DNA of 64,000 bases, from contig NZ_JAVFCB010000007.1 in the NCBI RefSeq assembly GCF_030865425.1, positions 57,674 to 121,673 on the forward strand, given 5' to 3'. The notes beneath the pieces are model-generated. The model had not been told where the DNA came from. It was given only the letters and a program-made list of their open reading frames with translations, and made no database searches. Each line of letters opens with the position of its first letter. Position 1 is the first letter of the stretch. Origin of the DNA: Microbacterium capsulatum. Its GTDB lineage: Bacteria; Actinomycetota; Actinomycetes; Actinomycetales; Microbacteriaceae. Position numbers and translations under genes: made by a program. Of this stretch, positions 15,288 to 23,529 are shown in pieces.

Positions 15288-17009
15288 GTGTCGACGACAA
15301 CGCGCGTCATGGCCGGGCGCTACCGGGTCGATGACCTCATCGGCCGCGGCGGCATGGCCCAGGTGTACCGGGGCTACGACCTGACCCTCGGCCGCGACGT
15401 CGCGATCAAGATCCTCGACCGCGAACTCGCCCGCGACACCGCGTTCCGCACCCGGTTCCGGATGGAGGCGCAGGCCGCATCGCGGATGTCGCACCCCACG
15501 ATCGTGCGCGTGTTCGACGCGGGCGAGGACTCCTCGACCGAGGCCGGCGGGACGGCCGCGGAGCCCGTGCCGTTCATCGTCATGGAGCTCGTGCAGGGCC
15601 GGCTGCTGAAGGAGATCATCGCGACGGGCCCGCTGCCCGCGTCCGTCGCGGTGAAGTACGCGGACGGGATCCTCGAAGCTCTGGAGTACTCGCACCGTGC
15701 CGGTGTCGTGCACCGCGACATCAAGCCGGGCAACGTGATGATCACCTCCTCCGGCTCCGTGAAGGTGATGGACTTCGGGATCGCCCGCGCGATCTCGGAC
15801 TCGTCGTCGACCGTCGCGGAGACCACGCAGATCATCGGCACCGCCGCGTACTTCTCCCCGGAGCAGGCCAAGGGCGAGCAGGTCGACGCCCGCACCGACC
15901 TGTACTCCGCGGGTGTGGTGCTGTACGAGATGCTCACCGGACGCCAGCCGTTCCGCGGCGAGTCCCCGGTCGCGGTCGCGTACCAGCACGTCAGCGAGGC
16001 GCCCACGCCGCCGAGCGAGGTGCGCGACGACGTGCACGACACCCCCGAGGCGGAGCGCATCCGCGGACTGGATCCCGTCGTCCTCCGGGCCATGGCGAAG
16101 GATCCGTACCAGCGCTTCGGCGACGCCGCGACCTTCCGTGCGGCGCTGCGCGAGTCCGGCACCGGGGCCGTGCCCACGAAGAAGCAGCTCGGCGCGCTCA
16201 CCAGCGAGCTGTACGGCCCGAATCCGCGTCACGCGCAGGAGACGGCGCGGACGCTGCGTCAGCTGTCCAGCGACACCACCATGTCCCGCACCCAGTCGGG
16301 GCCGCCGGTCGCCTGGATCTGGGCCGGCGTGGCCCTGCTCGCCGTGCTGCTCGCGTCCGTGCTGATCTGGGTCCTGGCGATGCGGTCGAACCCCGACCTG
16401 CCGACCTCGGCGCGGACCGTGCCGGGGCTCGCGGGCATGACGTTCGAGCGCGCGCAGGATCAGCTGAGCAAGCAGGGCCTGCGTGCGGTTCGCATCGACC
16501 AGGCCGATGCGAGCGTTCCGGTCGACAAGGTGATCAGCACCGATCCCGCTGCCGGCACCCAGATCGAGAAGGGCCAGTCGATCACGGTGTACGTGTCGAC
16601 GGGCGCCAAGCTGGTCAAGGTGCCGTCGCTCGTCGGGATGAGCGAATCCGCCGCGAAGGACGCGCTGACCAAGAACGGCCTGCAACTCGGGTCGGTGCTG
16701 CAGAAGAACGACATCCAGACCCAGAAGGACATCGTGCTGGCGATGGGAGTCCCCGCGGACACCGAAGTCCAGCCCGGGACCGCGATCGATCTCACCGTGG
16801 CCAGCGGCGTCGTGACGCTGAACGACCTCACCGGCTGGACGCTGGACACCGCGACCCAGGCCCTGAAGGCGCTCGGCCTGACGGCGAATCCGGTGGCGAA
16901 CCCGTCCTGCAAGGCAACGGATCCGAAGACGGTCGCCTCGATGTCGGTCGCCCCCGGCGACGTGCCCGTGCAGTCCACCGTCGACCTCTCCTACTGCACC
17001 GGCAAGTAG
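15288..17009 (+). CDS. pknB: PASTA-domain Ser/Thr protein kinase PknB
   Basis: A 573-aa kinase. Loop IGRGGMAQVY, Lys41, HRD Asp144, and DFGIARAI followed by the activation loop with TQIIGTAAY. A transmembrane helix sits near residues 342-363. Three PASTA repeats follow (TVPGLAGMTFERAQ, VPSLVGMSESAAK, LNDLTGWTLDTATQ), which bind muropeptides or lipid II. The GTG at 15288 is chosen because GAGGGGGG lies about 7 bases upstream. An in-frame GTG at 15258 would add 10 residues. It is the last gene of the fhaA-pknB run and the main wall-stress kinase. Confidence 0.93.
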   Translation: MSTTTRVMAGRYRVDDLIGRGGMAQVYRGYDLTLGRDVAIKILDRELARDTAFRTRFRMEAQAASRMSHPTIVRVFDAGEDSSTEAGGTAAEPVPFIVMELVQGRLLKEIIATGPLPASVAVKYADGILEALEYSHRAGVVHRDIKPGNVMITSSGSVKVMDFGIARAISDSSSTVAETTQIIGTAAYFSPEQAKGEQVDARTDLYSAGVVLYEMLTGRQPFRGESPVAVAYQHVSEAPTPPSEVRDDVHDTPEAERIRGLDPVVLRAMAKDPYQRFGDAATFRAALRESGTGAVPTKKQLGALTSELYGPNPRHAQETARTLRQLSSDTTMSRTQSGPPVAWIWAGVALLAVLLASVLIWVLAMRSNPDLPTSARTVPGLAGMTFERAQDQLSKQGLRAVRIDQADASVPVDKVISTDPAAGTQIEKGQSITVYVSTGAKLVKVPSLVGMSESAAKDALTKNGLQLGSVLQKNDIQTQKDIVLAMGVPADTEVQPGTAIDLTVASGVVTLNDLTGWTLDTATQALKALGLTANPVANPSCKATDPKTVASMSVAPGDVPVQSTVDLSYCTGK

Positions 17010-17033
17010 TCCGGATCCGGTCCGGCCCGCTCC

Positions 17034-17054
17034 GGTCCCTGAGCCGTCGAAGGG
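17034..17054. repeat. dispersed intergenic repeat, family A copy 3
   Basis: GGTCCCTGAGCC followed by GTCGAAGGG, in the short convergent spacer between pknB and the 57-aa membrane gene. Confidence 0.55.
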
Positions 17055-17068
17055 GCCTCGCCCGCTCC

Positions 17069-17242
17069 TCAGCTCGGCGTCGGCCCCGGCTCGATGCTCA
17101 CGTCGCCGGGCGAGATCAGCGGGCTCACCCACGGGAACACGTAGAAGAACAGCCCGTACAGGACCGCAGTGAGCAGGCCGATCAGGATGATCAGCCGCAC
17201 CCACCACGGGCCCGGAAGGATCCGCCACAGCGCGGCGTACAT
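17069..17242 (-). CDS. small membrane protein coupled to sortase
   Basis: A 57-aa protein with start TGATG-fused to the sortase stop (shared base at 17242). It begins MYAALWRILPGPWWVRL, followed by one hydrophobic helix (about residues 18-40) and a short proline-rich tail. I recall similar small proteins beside class E sortases or crgA in other actinobacteria. The tight coupling suggests it assembles with the sortase or its membrane site; the function itself is unknown. Confidence 0.7.
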   Translation of the reverse strand: MYAALWRILPGPWWVRLIILIGLLTAVLYGLFFYVFPWVSPLISPGDVSIEPGPTPS

Positions 17243-18051
17243 CAGCTCACCGCCTTCAGTGACGCCGGAGCGCCCAGGGCGCGCGGCTGGAAGCTCTCGA
17301 ACACCCCGTAGGCGATGATCCGCTCGGCGAGCGAGTACAAGGGGGAGCAGGCCGTGAGCGTGATGTACTTCTCGCCGGCCTGCCCGCGGGCCGCCTCGGC
17401 CGAGGACAGGGCGGGATCCTGCGGCACCGGATCCAGCACGTCCACGCTGTCCGGCGCGACGTACTCCAGGGTGCGGAACCGGTAGGTGTACCAGCCTTGC
17501 GACGTCTCGATCACGATCGCATCGTTCAGCCGCAGCTTGTCGAGCTGGTTGAACGGCTTGCCCCAGGTGGTGCGGTGCGCGGCCATCGAGAAGTTGCCCG
17601 GCTGCCCCGGCAGACCGGACTCCGGATACACGCCGATCCAGCCGTGATCGAGGGTGTCCGGCCGGGACACCCCGCCGGCGATCGTCACGTTGTAGTCCCT
17701 GCCGAACCGCGGCACGCGCATCTGCGCCCCCCACGGGACGCCGTTCGCCGGCTGCGCCATCACCGGGGGGGTGTACTGGGCCGGGACGCCGGGCACGCCC
17801 GTGCCGTCCTCGATCGGCGGGGGGCTGGGCGCCGGCTGCTTCGCCCAGGCCTGGCTGATCGCGTGGCCGCTGCCGTTCTCCTCCGCGCTCATGATCGCGT
17901 CGCCGATCCACATCTGCCAGACCACGTACAGCAGCACGACGACTCCGGCGGTGAGCAGCAGTTCGCCGAGCACGCCCGTGAACGATGCCCCGCGCCGCGG
18001 CCGACGCGGGTCGCCGAGGCGGCGCGGTGCTGCTCCGGCGGCGTCGGTCAT
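17242..18051 (-). CDS. class E sortase
   Basis: A 269-aa membrane transpeptidase. An N-terminal helix (about residues 27-48) is followed by a proline-rich linker and a sortase beta-barrel with the catalytic His in MAAHRTTWG, Cys235 in TLTACSP and Arg244 nine residues later. Class E sortases anchor surface proteins (typically LAXTG signals) to peptidoglycan in high-GC Gram-positives. No LPXTG/LAXTG substrate gene is seen nearby, so it probably acts as a housekeeping enzyme. It is divergent from crgA with about 50 bp between them. Confidence 0.9.
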   Translation of the reverse strand: MTDAAGAAPRRLGDPRRPRRGASFTGVLGELLLTAGVVVLLYVVWQMWIGDAIMSAEENGSGHAISQAWAKQPAPSPPPIEDGTGVPGVPAQYTPPVMAQPANGVPWGAQMRVPRFGRDYNVTIAGGVSRPDTLDHGWIGVYPESGLPGQPGNFSMAAHRTTWGKPFNQLDKLRLNDAIVIETSQGWYTYRFRTLEYVAPDSVDVLDPVPQDPALSSAEAARGQAGEKYITLTACSPLYSLAERIIAYGVFESFQPRALGAPASLKAVS

Positions 18052-18104
18052 CCCGCGATACTACCGACCAGGGCGCGACTCGGCGTGATGAGTAGACTGG
18101 GGTC

Positions 18105-18344
18105 ATGGCACGATCCCGCAAGACCGATGAAGCCGCCGTCGAGAAGGTCGACGGCGACTCCGCCCCCAACGCAGTGTGGTTCAAGCCCGTCATGGTCGGC
18201 TTCATGCTGCTCGGACTGGCCTGGATCCTGGTCTTCTACATCACCGGTATGCAGTACCCGATCCCGGGCCTGCAGTCGTGGAACCTGCTGATCGGCCTGG
18301 GCATCGCCCTGATCGGCTTCCTGATGACGACCCGCTGGCGCTGA
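18105..18344 (+). CDS. crgA: cell division regulator CrgA
   Basis: A 79-aa protein with a charged N-terminus (MARSRKTDEA) and two transmembrane helices (about residues 29-48 and 58-75) ending LMTTRWR, matching the CrgA family in size and layout. CrgA interacts with FtsZ, FtsQ, FtsI and CwsA-type proteins at the septum and helps coordinate elongation and division. A factor-independent terminator follows at 18366-18395. Confidence 0.93.
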   Translation: MARSRKTDEAAVEKVDGDSAPNAVWFKPVMVGFMLLGLAWILVFYITGMQYPIPGLQSWNLLIGLGIALIGFLMTTRWR

Positions 18345-18365
18345 CCCGCACCAGCACTCCGAAAG

Positions 18366-18395
18366 AACGCCTCTGCTCGCGCGGGGGCGTTTTTT
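18366..18395 (+). terminator. intrinsic terminator after crgA
   Basis: AACGCC (18366-18371) pairs with GGCGTT (18386-18391), extendable by a wobble and one more pair, and runs into six T. It is one of the few classical stem plus T-tract terminators in the window. Confidence 0.75.
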
Positions 18396-18402
18396 CATGC
18401 GG

Positions 18403-18518
18403 TTATCCACGGTTTCGGGGAGTTATCCCCATTCTGGGGATGGATATGCACAGGCCCTCCCCCGGGTTATCCACAGATCTATCCCCACCTGGGGAGAATT
18501 ACACGGGTGTTATTCACA
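18403..18518 (+). promoter_or_regulatory. cluster of DnaA-box-like 9-mers
   Basis: Five same-orientation near-consensus boxes occur in 116 bp: TTATCCACG (18403), TTATCCCCA (18423), TTATCCACA (18467, perfect), CTATCCCCA (18479) and TTATTCACA (18510). No gene occupies the region, which lies between crgA and the convergent rhomboid gene about 29 kb from oriC. This is a candidate DnaA-titration or DnaA-regulatory site. Confidence 0.6.
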
Positions 18519-18594
18519 AGGCCGCCGACCCGCGCACCGCTCTCCGGACCCCACCGCCCGACAGCACCCCACCCCTACAGCACCCACCCCATCC

Positions 18595-18655
18595 GCTCGC
18601 TGGTCGCGACGCGCCCTCATTCCGGCGCGATGGCGACGATTCGCGACCAGCGAGC
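18595..18655. repeat. long inverted repeat, family C copy 1
   Basis: Perfect 15-bp arms GCTCGCTGGTCGCGA (18595-18609) and TCGCGACCAGCGAGC (18641-18655) flank a 31-bp loop between the convergent crgA and rhomboid genes. The same arm sequence occurs in the repeat at 46092-46150. Confidence 0.75.
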
Positions 18656-18717
18656 ACGGGAAAGGTCGGTCGAGCGGGGTGAAGGAGGCGGCGACGGAGA
18701 GGCGGCGCCCGGATCCG

Positions 18718-19611
18718 TCAGTGGCCGGCGGTGATGAGGATCGGCGGGACGATCGCGACGACGGCCAGCAGCACGAGCGTCAGGGCCGTGGTCAGGCCGA
18801 TCCACCAGAACCGGGCGTTGGCGCGACGGCTCGTGCGCGTGAGGATGAAGCCGATCAGCCCGCCGACGACGATGCCGCCGACGTGCGCCTCCCAGGCGAT
18901 GTTGAAGCCCATCGCGAAGCCGGCGACGAGGTTGATCGCGAGCACGATGATCATCCCGGTGACGTTCGCGCCGAGGTGGCGGCCGATCACGATGAGCGCG
19001 GCGAACAGGCCGAAGATCGCGCCCGAGGCGCCCACGGTCGGCGTACCCGGCGCGATCAGCGCCATGGCGACGGATCCGCCCAGCGCGCTCACGAGGTACA
19101 GCGTGAGGAACTTCGCCCGGCCGATCAGGGGCTCGAGGCTCTGCCCGATCATCCACAGGGCGAGCATGTTGAGGCCCAGGTGGATGAAGCCGCCGTGCAC
19201 GAGCACGACCGTCAGCATCCGCCACGGCTCGAAGGGCTGACCGGACAGCGGCGGGTACAGATAACCCGCCCAGAACTGCAGCGCGTCCGTGATGAGGGGG
19301 CCGAGGCCCGGAAGGAACTGCAGCAGCCCGATCGCGGTGGTGATCCCGAGGATCCAGTACGTCACGAGCGGACGGCCCCCGACGGCCGTCATCGAACGGG
19401 AGCCCCAGCTCCGCCGCGCGCGACGCTGCGCGGGCGACTCGTTGCGGCGCTGCTCGGCCATGCACTCCGGGCAGATCACGCCGACGGCCGCCTGCGTCTG
19501 GCACTCCGGGCAGATCGTGCGCATGCAGCGCTGGCACAGCACGAAGCTCTGCCGACCGGGATGGCGGTAGCAGAAATTGTCGGGATTCGCGTGGAACTCC
19601 GAAGTCGTCAT
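18718..19611 (-). CDS. rhomboid family intramembrane serine protease with zinc-ribbon head
   Basis: A 297-aa protein. N-terminal CYRHPGR, CQRC, CPEC and CPEC cysteine pairs form a B-box or zinc-ribbon-like head (about residues 10-55). A rhomboid core of about six helices contains HGGFIHLGLNM, the catalytic GASGAIFGLF serine and an AHVGGIVVGGLIG histidine segment. It cleaves transmembrane helices in the membrane. The ATG at 19611 is preferred because the upstream frame is arginine-rich and unlike the family. Substrates are unknown. Confidence 0.9.
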   Translation of the reverse strand: MTTSEFHANPDNFCYRHPGRQSFVLCQRCMRTICPECQTQAAVGVICPECMAEQRRNESPAQRRARRSWGSRSMTAVGGRPLVTYWILGITTAIGLLQFLPGLGPLITDALQFWAGYLYPPLSGQPFEPWRMLTVVLVHGGFIHLGLNMLALWMIGQSLEPLIGRAKFLTLYLVSALGGSVAMALIAPGTPTVGASGAIFGLFAALIVIGRHLGANVTGMIIVLAINLVAGFAMGFNIAWEAHVGGIVVGGLIGFILTRTSRRANARFWWIGLTTALTLVLLAVVAIVPPILITAGH

Positions 19612-19639
19612 CGGTGCGCTCCGGAGCCCAGGCGCGACG

Positions 19640-20197
19640 TCAGTTCGCGACGATGTCGACGGACTGCAGCACGACGTCCTCGACGGGACGGTCGCCGGCA
19701 CCCGTGCGCACCGCGGCGATCTCGTCGACGACGGCCTTCGAGGCCTCGTCCGCGACCTCGCCGAAGATCGTGTGCTTGCCCTGGAGCCACGGGGTCGGGT
19801 CGGTGGTGATGAAGAACTGCGAGCCGTTGGTGCCCTCGATCTGCCCGGTGATGGCGTTGCGGCGCAGGCCGGCGTTGGCCATCGCGAGGATGTAAGGCTC
19901 GTTGAAGTTCAGCTCGCCGTGGATCTCGTCGTTGAAGGTGTAGCCGGGGCCGCCGACGCCCTGGCCGAGCGGGTCGCCGCCCTGGATCATGAAGTTCGGG
20001 ATGATCCGGTGGAAGATGACGTCCTTGTACAGGGGGCCCTCGCCCGCCTGGCCGGTCGCCGGGTGCGTCCAGGATCCGGTGCCGTCGGAGAGGCCGACGA
20101 AGTTCTTCACGGTGCGGGGAGCATGGTCACCGAAGAGGTTGATGACGATGTCTCCGTGGTTGGTGTGCAGCGTGGCGACGTGAGTGGCGTGAGGCAT
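19640..20197 (-). CDS. cyclophilin-type peptidyl-prolyl cis-trans isomerase
   Basis: A 185-aa cytoplasmic cyclophilin. Motifs include VKNFVGL, FHRIIPNFMIQGGDP, YTFNDEI, LAMANAG, GSQFFITTDPTPWLQGKHTIFGEV. These cover the active-site Arg (FHRI) and the conserved Gln/Phe residues. It catalyses proline isomerisation in protein folding. The start ATG 20197 gives the standard MPHATHVATLHTNHGD beginning. The position near crgA and the rhomboid gene is common in actinobacteria. Confidence 0.93.
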   Translation of the reverse strand: MPHATHVATLHTNHGDIVINLFGDHAPRTVKNFVGLSDGTGSWTHPATGQAGEGPLYKDVIFHRIIPNFMIQGGDPLGQGVGGPGYTFNDEIHGELNFNEPYILAMANAGLRRNAITGQIEGTNGSQFFITTDPTPWLQGKHTIFGEVADEASKAVVDEIAAVRTGAGDRPVEDVVLQSVDIVAN

Positions 20198-20307
20198 GGA
20201 CCCATTCTCGCAGAGGTTCCCCAGGAGTTCTCCGCCGTACATCGGCCATTCAGGGGAGGGTCTGGCAAGATGGTGAGTCCGAACCCCGTTTCGATTGGGA
20301 GGGCATC

Positions 20308-20808
20308 GTGGGCCTCAGCCGCAAGCGTCAGAAGGAACTCCGTCAGCTCCAGGGCGAAGCCGCCAAGCTCTGGGCCGCCCAGCAGGTCCTCGTCGGGGAT
20401 GCCGCGCACGTCGCCCGTGAGGCCGGCCGCCAGCTCGACCACTTCCGTCGCGAGCAGGTCGCTCCCGCGGTGCAGGACGTCTACGAGCATCGCGTGCTCC
20501 CCGCCGTCGACCGCGGCGTGCGGTACTCCCGCGACGTCGTCGACAACCGCGTCGTCCCCGCCGTCGGCGGCGTGATCGGATCCGCGCTGACCGCGTGGGA
20601 CATCGCGAACGCGAAGCGCACCGGATCCCCGCGCCCCGTCGCGTCGGTCTCCCCGTCGCAGAAGAGCGGCCCGGGCATCGGCACCGTCATCGCCGTCGTC
20701 CTCGGCATCGGCGCCGCGATCGGCGTGCTCGTGGCCGCCTGGCAGACCCTGCGCGCCGACGACGAGCTCTGGGTCGCGGACGACCCGCTGAGCGCCCCCG
20801 AGGCGTGA
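20308..20808 (+). CDS. conserved membrane-anchored hypothetical protein
   Basis: A 166-aa protein starting at GTG 20308. The N-terminal half is a charged, helical region (RKRQKELRQLQGEAAKLW) with repeated Val/Arg heptad-like stretches (AVQDVYEHRVLPAVDRGVRY, DVVDNRVVPAVGGVIG). One transmembrane helix follows near residues 125-146 and then a short acidic tail. The layout resembles small apolipoprotein-like or DNA-helper proteins near cyclophilin genes in Microbacteriaceae, but I do not recognise a named family. It overlaps the next gene by 4 bp (GTGA), so the two are co-translated. Confidence 0.75.
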   Translation: MGLSRKRQKELRQLQGEAAKLWAAQQVLVGDAAHVAREAGRQLDHFRREQVAPAVQDVYEHRVLPAVDRGVRYSRDVVDNRVVPAVGGVIGSALTAWDIANAKRTGSPRPVASVSPSQKSGPGIGTVIAVVLGIGAAIGVLVAAWQTLRADDELWVADDPLSAPEA

Positions 20809-21314
20809 GCGACTCGTCGTCATCGGTCCCCGAGGCCACCGCGGGGACCGATCCTCATGCGCGCGTCCGCCACGCCGCCGCGGAGCACGGTCTCGAGATC
20901 GAAATCCGCGAGCGCCCCGCCGCGCGCAGTCTGCATGAGGCCGCAGCCCTCCTCGGCCTGGATCCGTCCGGGATCGTGAAGACGCTCGTGGTCAAGCGCA
21001 GCGATGACACCTTCCTCTTCGCGCTCATCCCCGGCGGGCGCAAGATCTCCTGGCCGAAGCTGCGCGCCCTCGTCGGCGTGAACCGGCTGAAGCTGCCGGA
21101 TCCTGAGGTCGCCCTCGCCGCGACGGGCTACGAACGCGGCACGATCGTGCCGATCGGCAGCAGCACGGCCTGGCCCGTGTACGCCGACGAGTCGATCCGC
21201 GGTGAGCGCATCGCCATGGGCGCGGGTGCGCACGGCTACAGCCTGTTCGTCGACGCCGATGCGCTGATCGCGGCGTACGACGCGGTCGTGGCGGACATCT
21301 CCGAGCCGGAGTAG
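20805..21314 (+). CDS. YbaK/EbsC-type aminoacyl-tRNA deacylase
   Basis: A 169-aa protein with the YbaK/ProX fold: ARSLHEAAALLGLDPSGIVKTLVV, then FALIPGGRKISWPKLRALVG, GTIVPIGS and a terminal VDADALIAAYDA. Such enzymes hydrolyse mischarged Cys-tRNA(Pro) or Ala-tRNA(Pro) in trans. The GTG at 20805 overlaps the upstream stop. The conserved Lys in GIVKTLVV, needed for deacylation, is present. Confidence 0.85.
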   Translation: MSDSSSSVPEATAGTDPHARVRHAAAEHGLEIEIRERPAARSLHEAAALLGLDPSGIVKTLVVKRSDDTFLFALIPGGRKISWPKLRALVGVNRLKLPDPEVALAATGYERGTIVPIGSSTAWPVYADESIRGERIAMGAGAHGYSLFVDADALIAAYDAVVADISEPE

Positions 21315-21330
21315 GCGGAACCGAGAGGGT

Positions 21331-21759
21331 TCAGGCGGTCAGGCCGGCCATGCGCAGCGCGATGTCGACGAGGCGCACCCGGTGCAGTGCGCCGATCTCG
21401 TCCAGGCGGAACCACCCCGCCATGTCGGTGGAGCCGTTCTTCTCGAACCGCAGCTTTCCGCCGGAGATCCGCGCGCGGTACACGATCCGCAGGGTGTGCA
21501 GCGGATCCGCCGCGCCGGGAGTGACCCGCTGCCGGGCCGGGATCACCCGGGAGTGGATCCCGAGCAGGTCGTCGATCACGACGCGGTAGCCGGTCTCCTC
21601 GTGCACCTCGCGCCGGGCCGCCACCTCGGGATCCTCGCCGGGCTCGAGGCCCCCGCCGGGCAGGGTCCAGGAGACGCGTCGGCCCTCGGTCCAGCGCGCC
21701 AGCAGGATCCGCGAGTCATCGCCGACGATGACCGCATATGCGGCGACGCGCATGTCCAT
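21331..21759 (-). CDS. Nudix hydrolase
   Basis: A 142-aa protein with the Nudix box GGGLEPGEDPEVAARREVHEETGY (within residues about 36-58), which binds the metal ion that cleaves nucleoside diphosphate-X bonds. The start at 21759 (MDMRVAAYAVIV) is preferred over 21780, which adds seven poorly conserved residues; the ATG at 21753 is also possible. It ends 16 bp from the convergent ybaK-like gene with no terminator between. Substrate unknown. Confidence 0.85.
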   Translation of the reverse strand: MDMRVAAYAVIVGDDSRILLARWTEGRRVSWTLPGGGLEPGEDPEVAARREVHEETGYRVVIDDLLGIHSRVIPARQRVTPGAADPLHTLRIVYRARISGGKLRFEKNGSTDMAGWFRLDEIGALHRVRLVDIALRMAGLTA

Positions 21760-21917
21760 GCGGAACACGATAGTGAGCACGCCTCAGGATCGGGGCCGCG
21801 AAGCTGAGAACCGCGGTCCGCGGATCGATCAGTTCTGAAGAAGCACCGGCTCGACGGGCCGACCTACGCTGGCATCATCGCCCGGCGCACGGCCGGCCCG
21901 ACGAGGAGGATTTCGAG

Positions 21918-22376
21918 ATGGCGAAGGAAGACGGCCCCACGTTCAGCGCCGAGGAGCGCGCAGCGATGCAGGCCACCGTGAAGGAGCGCACCGCGGCGCG
22001 CTCACGCAAGAAGGCCGACCCGGAGACGATCCGCCGCGAGGGCGAGGCGGAGGTGCTGGCCAAGATCGCGGAGCTGGAGGGATCCGACCGCGAGCTCGCG
22101 CACGCCGTGCACGAGCTGGTCATGGACAATGCGGGCCACCTGCTGCCGCGCACGTACTACGGCATGCCGGGCTACGCGAACGCCGACGGCAAGATCGTGC
22201 TGTTCTTCAAGCCGAAGGCGAAGTTCAAGGTGCGCTACGCGACGATCGAGTTCGAGTGGGCGGCGCAGCTCGACGACGGCCACGTCTGGCCGACCCGGTA
22301 CGCGATCACGGCCCTGACCGACGAGGATCGGGACTTCCTTGCGGACCGGATCCGCACGGCGGCGCCCGCGGAGTGA
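21918..22376 (+). CDS. DUF1801 / YdhG-like protein
   Basis: A 152-aa protein with a highly charged N-terminus (KERTAARSRKKADPETIRRE) and a DUF1801 core (YYGMPGYANADGKIVLFFKP, then KFKVRYATIEF). The family includes the putative iron chaperone YdhG/Fra, though few members are characterised. AGGAGG lies 8 bases before ATG 21918. It stands alone with its own spacer upstream and a family A repeat downstream. Confidence 0.8.
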   Translation: MAKEDGPTFSAEERAAMQATVKERTAARSRKKADPETIRREGEAEVLAKIAELEGSDRELAHAVHELVMDNAGHLLPRTYYGMPGYANADGKIVLFFKPKAKFKVRYATIEFEWAAQLDDGHVWPTRYAITALTDEDRDFLADRIRTAAPAE

Positions 22377-22378
22377 CG

Positions 22379-22400
22379 TCCTTCGACGGGCTCGGGGACC
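22379..22400. repeat. dispersed intergenic repeat, family A copy 4
   Basis: TCCTTCGACGGGCTCGGGGACC lies in the 35-bp convergent spacer between the DUF1801 gene and ctaG. Confidence 0.5.
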
Positions 22401-22411
22401 GTCGGCCGGGC

Positions 22412-23233
22412 TCACTCGCCGCGCAGGTGCGCGGCGGTGAGCTCGGCCATCTCCTCGTCGCTCAGCTCGTCGAGCTTGCGGGACTCGCGCTTGTCGCTGC
22501 GGATCCACCGCATCATCAGGATGACGAGGATCGGCACGTCGACGACCTCGGCGATGAACCAGAGGAAGTCTCCGGACAGGTGCTGATCGTGCAACGGGTT
22601 CGGGAACCACACCGGCAGCGCGCCCGGCCACAGCCCCGCGTGGTCGAGCACGGTGTCGTTCAGGCGCAGCAGGATGCCGGGGATCGCGTCGAGCACGAGT
22701 TCGACGAACGCGAACAGGAACTCCGCCACGATGAACAGGCTGGTGCGGGCGACCGTGTGCGCGGCCATCGGCAGGATCATCATCGTGCCCATGAGCGGCA
22801 CGAGCAGGGAGATCAGGCCCTCGGAGACGGGGTTCATCCGCAGCACCGCGGACAGCGGAGTGAAGAACACCGCGAACACGAGGCAGGTGAACACCGGCGC
22901 CATGATCGCGTTGCCGAGGAACTTCGCGAGCCATGACCGCAGGAATCCGTCGACGCGGGCGCGCGGACGCTCCGACAGCACGGCCCGCGCGAGTGACACC
23001 GGCCGGCCGAGGGTGATCAGCACCGGCACGACGAACATGAGCAGCGCGATCCGGGTCGTGAACGCCCAGCGGATCTGCATGCTCCAGGTGCCGAGGAACC
23101 CGAACGACACCCACGCGTACGAACCGAGGCCGAGCAGCAGATAGAGGAGTGTCAGCCGCAGCGGCCAGCGGTGCCCGCGGCGGCGCAGCACCCACACGCC
23201 GCCGAGGTAGAGCCCGGCCGCGACCAGGAGCAC
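22412..23233 (-). CDS. ctaG: cytochrome c oxidase assembly factor CtaG/Caa3 family
   Basis: A 273-aa multi-pass membrane protein of the CtaG (Caa3_CtaG) family with conserved WSMQIRWAFTTRIALL, TPLSAVLR and PLMGTMMILPMAAH segments, linked to copper insertion into cytochrome oxidase. The only usable start is GTG 23233. In-frame codons upstream to 23330 encode a plausible N-terminus (EFLSTWSLDPAGLAV) but contain no ATG, GTG or TTG before a stop. Either a rare start is used or the family N-terminus is shortened. The 296-bp spacer to pepQ holds no other gene I can support. Confidence 0.85.
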   Translation of the reverse strand: MLLVAAGLYLGGVWVLRRRGHRWPLRLTLLYLLLGLGSYAWVSFGFLGTWSMQIRWAFTTRIALLMFVVPVLITLGRPVSLARAVLSERPRARVDGFLRSWLAKFLGNAIMAPVFTCLVFAVFFTPLSAVLRMNPVSEGLISLLVPLMGTMMILPMAAHTVARTSLFIVAEFLFAFVELVLDAIPGILLRLNDTVLDHAGLWPGALPVWFPNPLHDQHLSGDFLWFIAEVVDVPILVILMMRWIRSDKRESRKLDELSDEEMAELTAAHLRGE

Positions 23234-23529
23234 CGCGAGCCCGGCGGGATCCAGGCTCCAGGTGCTCAGGAATTCGGGGATGGGGGGCGTGACGGGCTCC
23301 GATCTGCGGGTACGGCCGCGGCGATTTTACGCCCTGCGGCCATGTGCCGGATGGGGGTCGGTCACGACGCCGGTCCTCGCGCGCGCACGGACGAGCGCTC
23401 TCGGACGATACGCGGCGATCCGGCCGGTCCGGACCCGTTACGTCTCGATCTCGGCGGGCCGCGCGCTCGGGCGCCGGACGGATTTCGGCGTCTCTGGCGC
23501 GGGGCGGTGGCCCGGCCTAGCGTGGAGGC

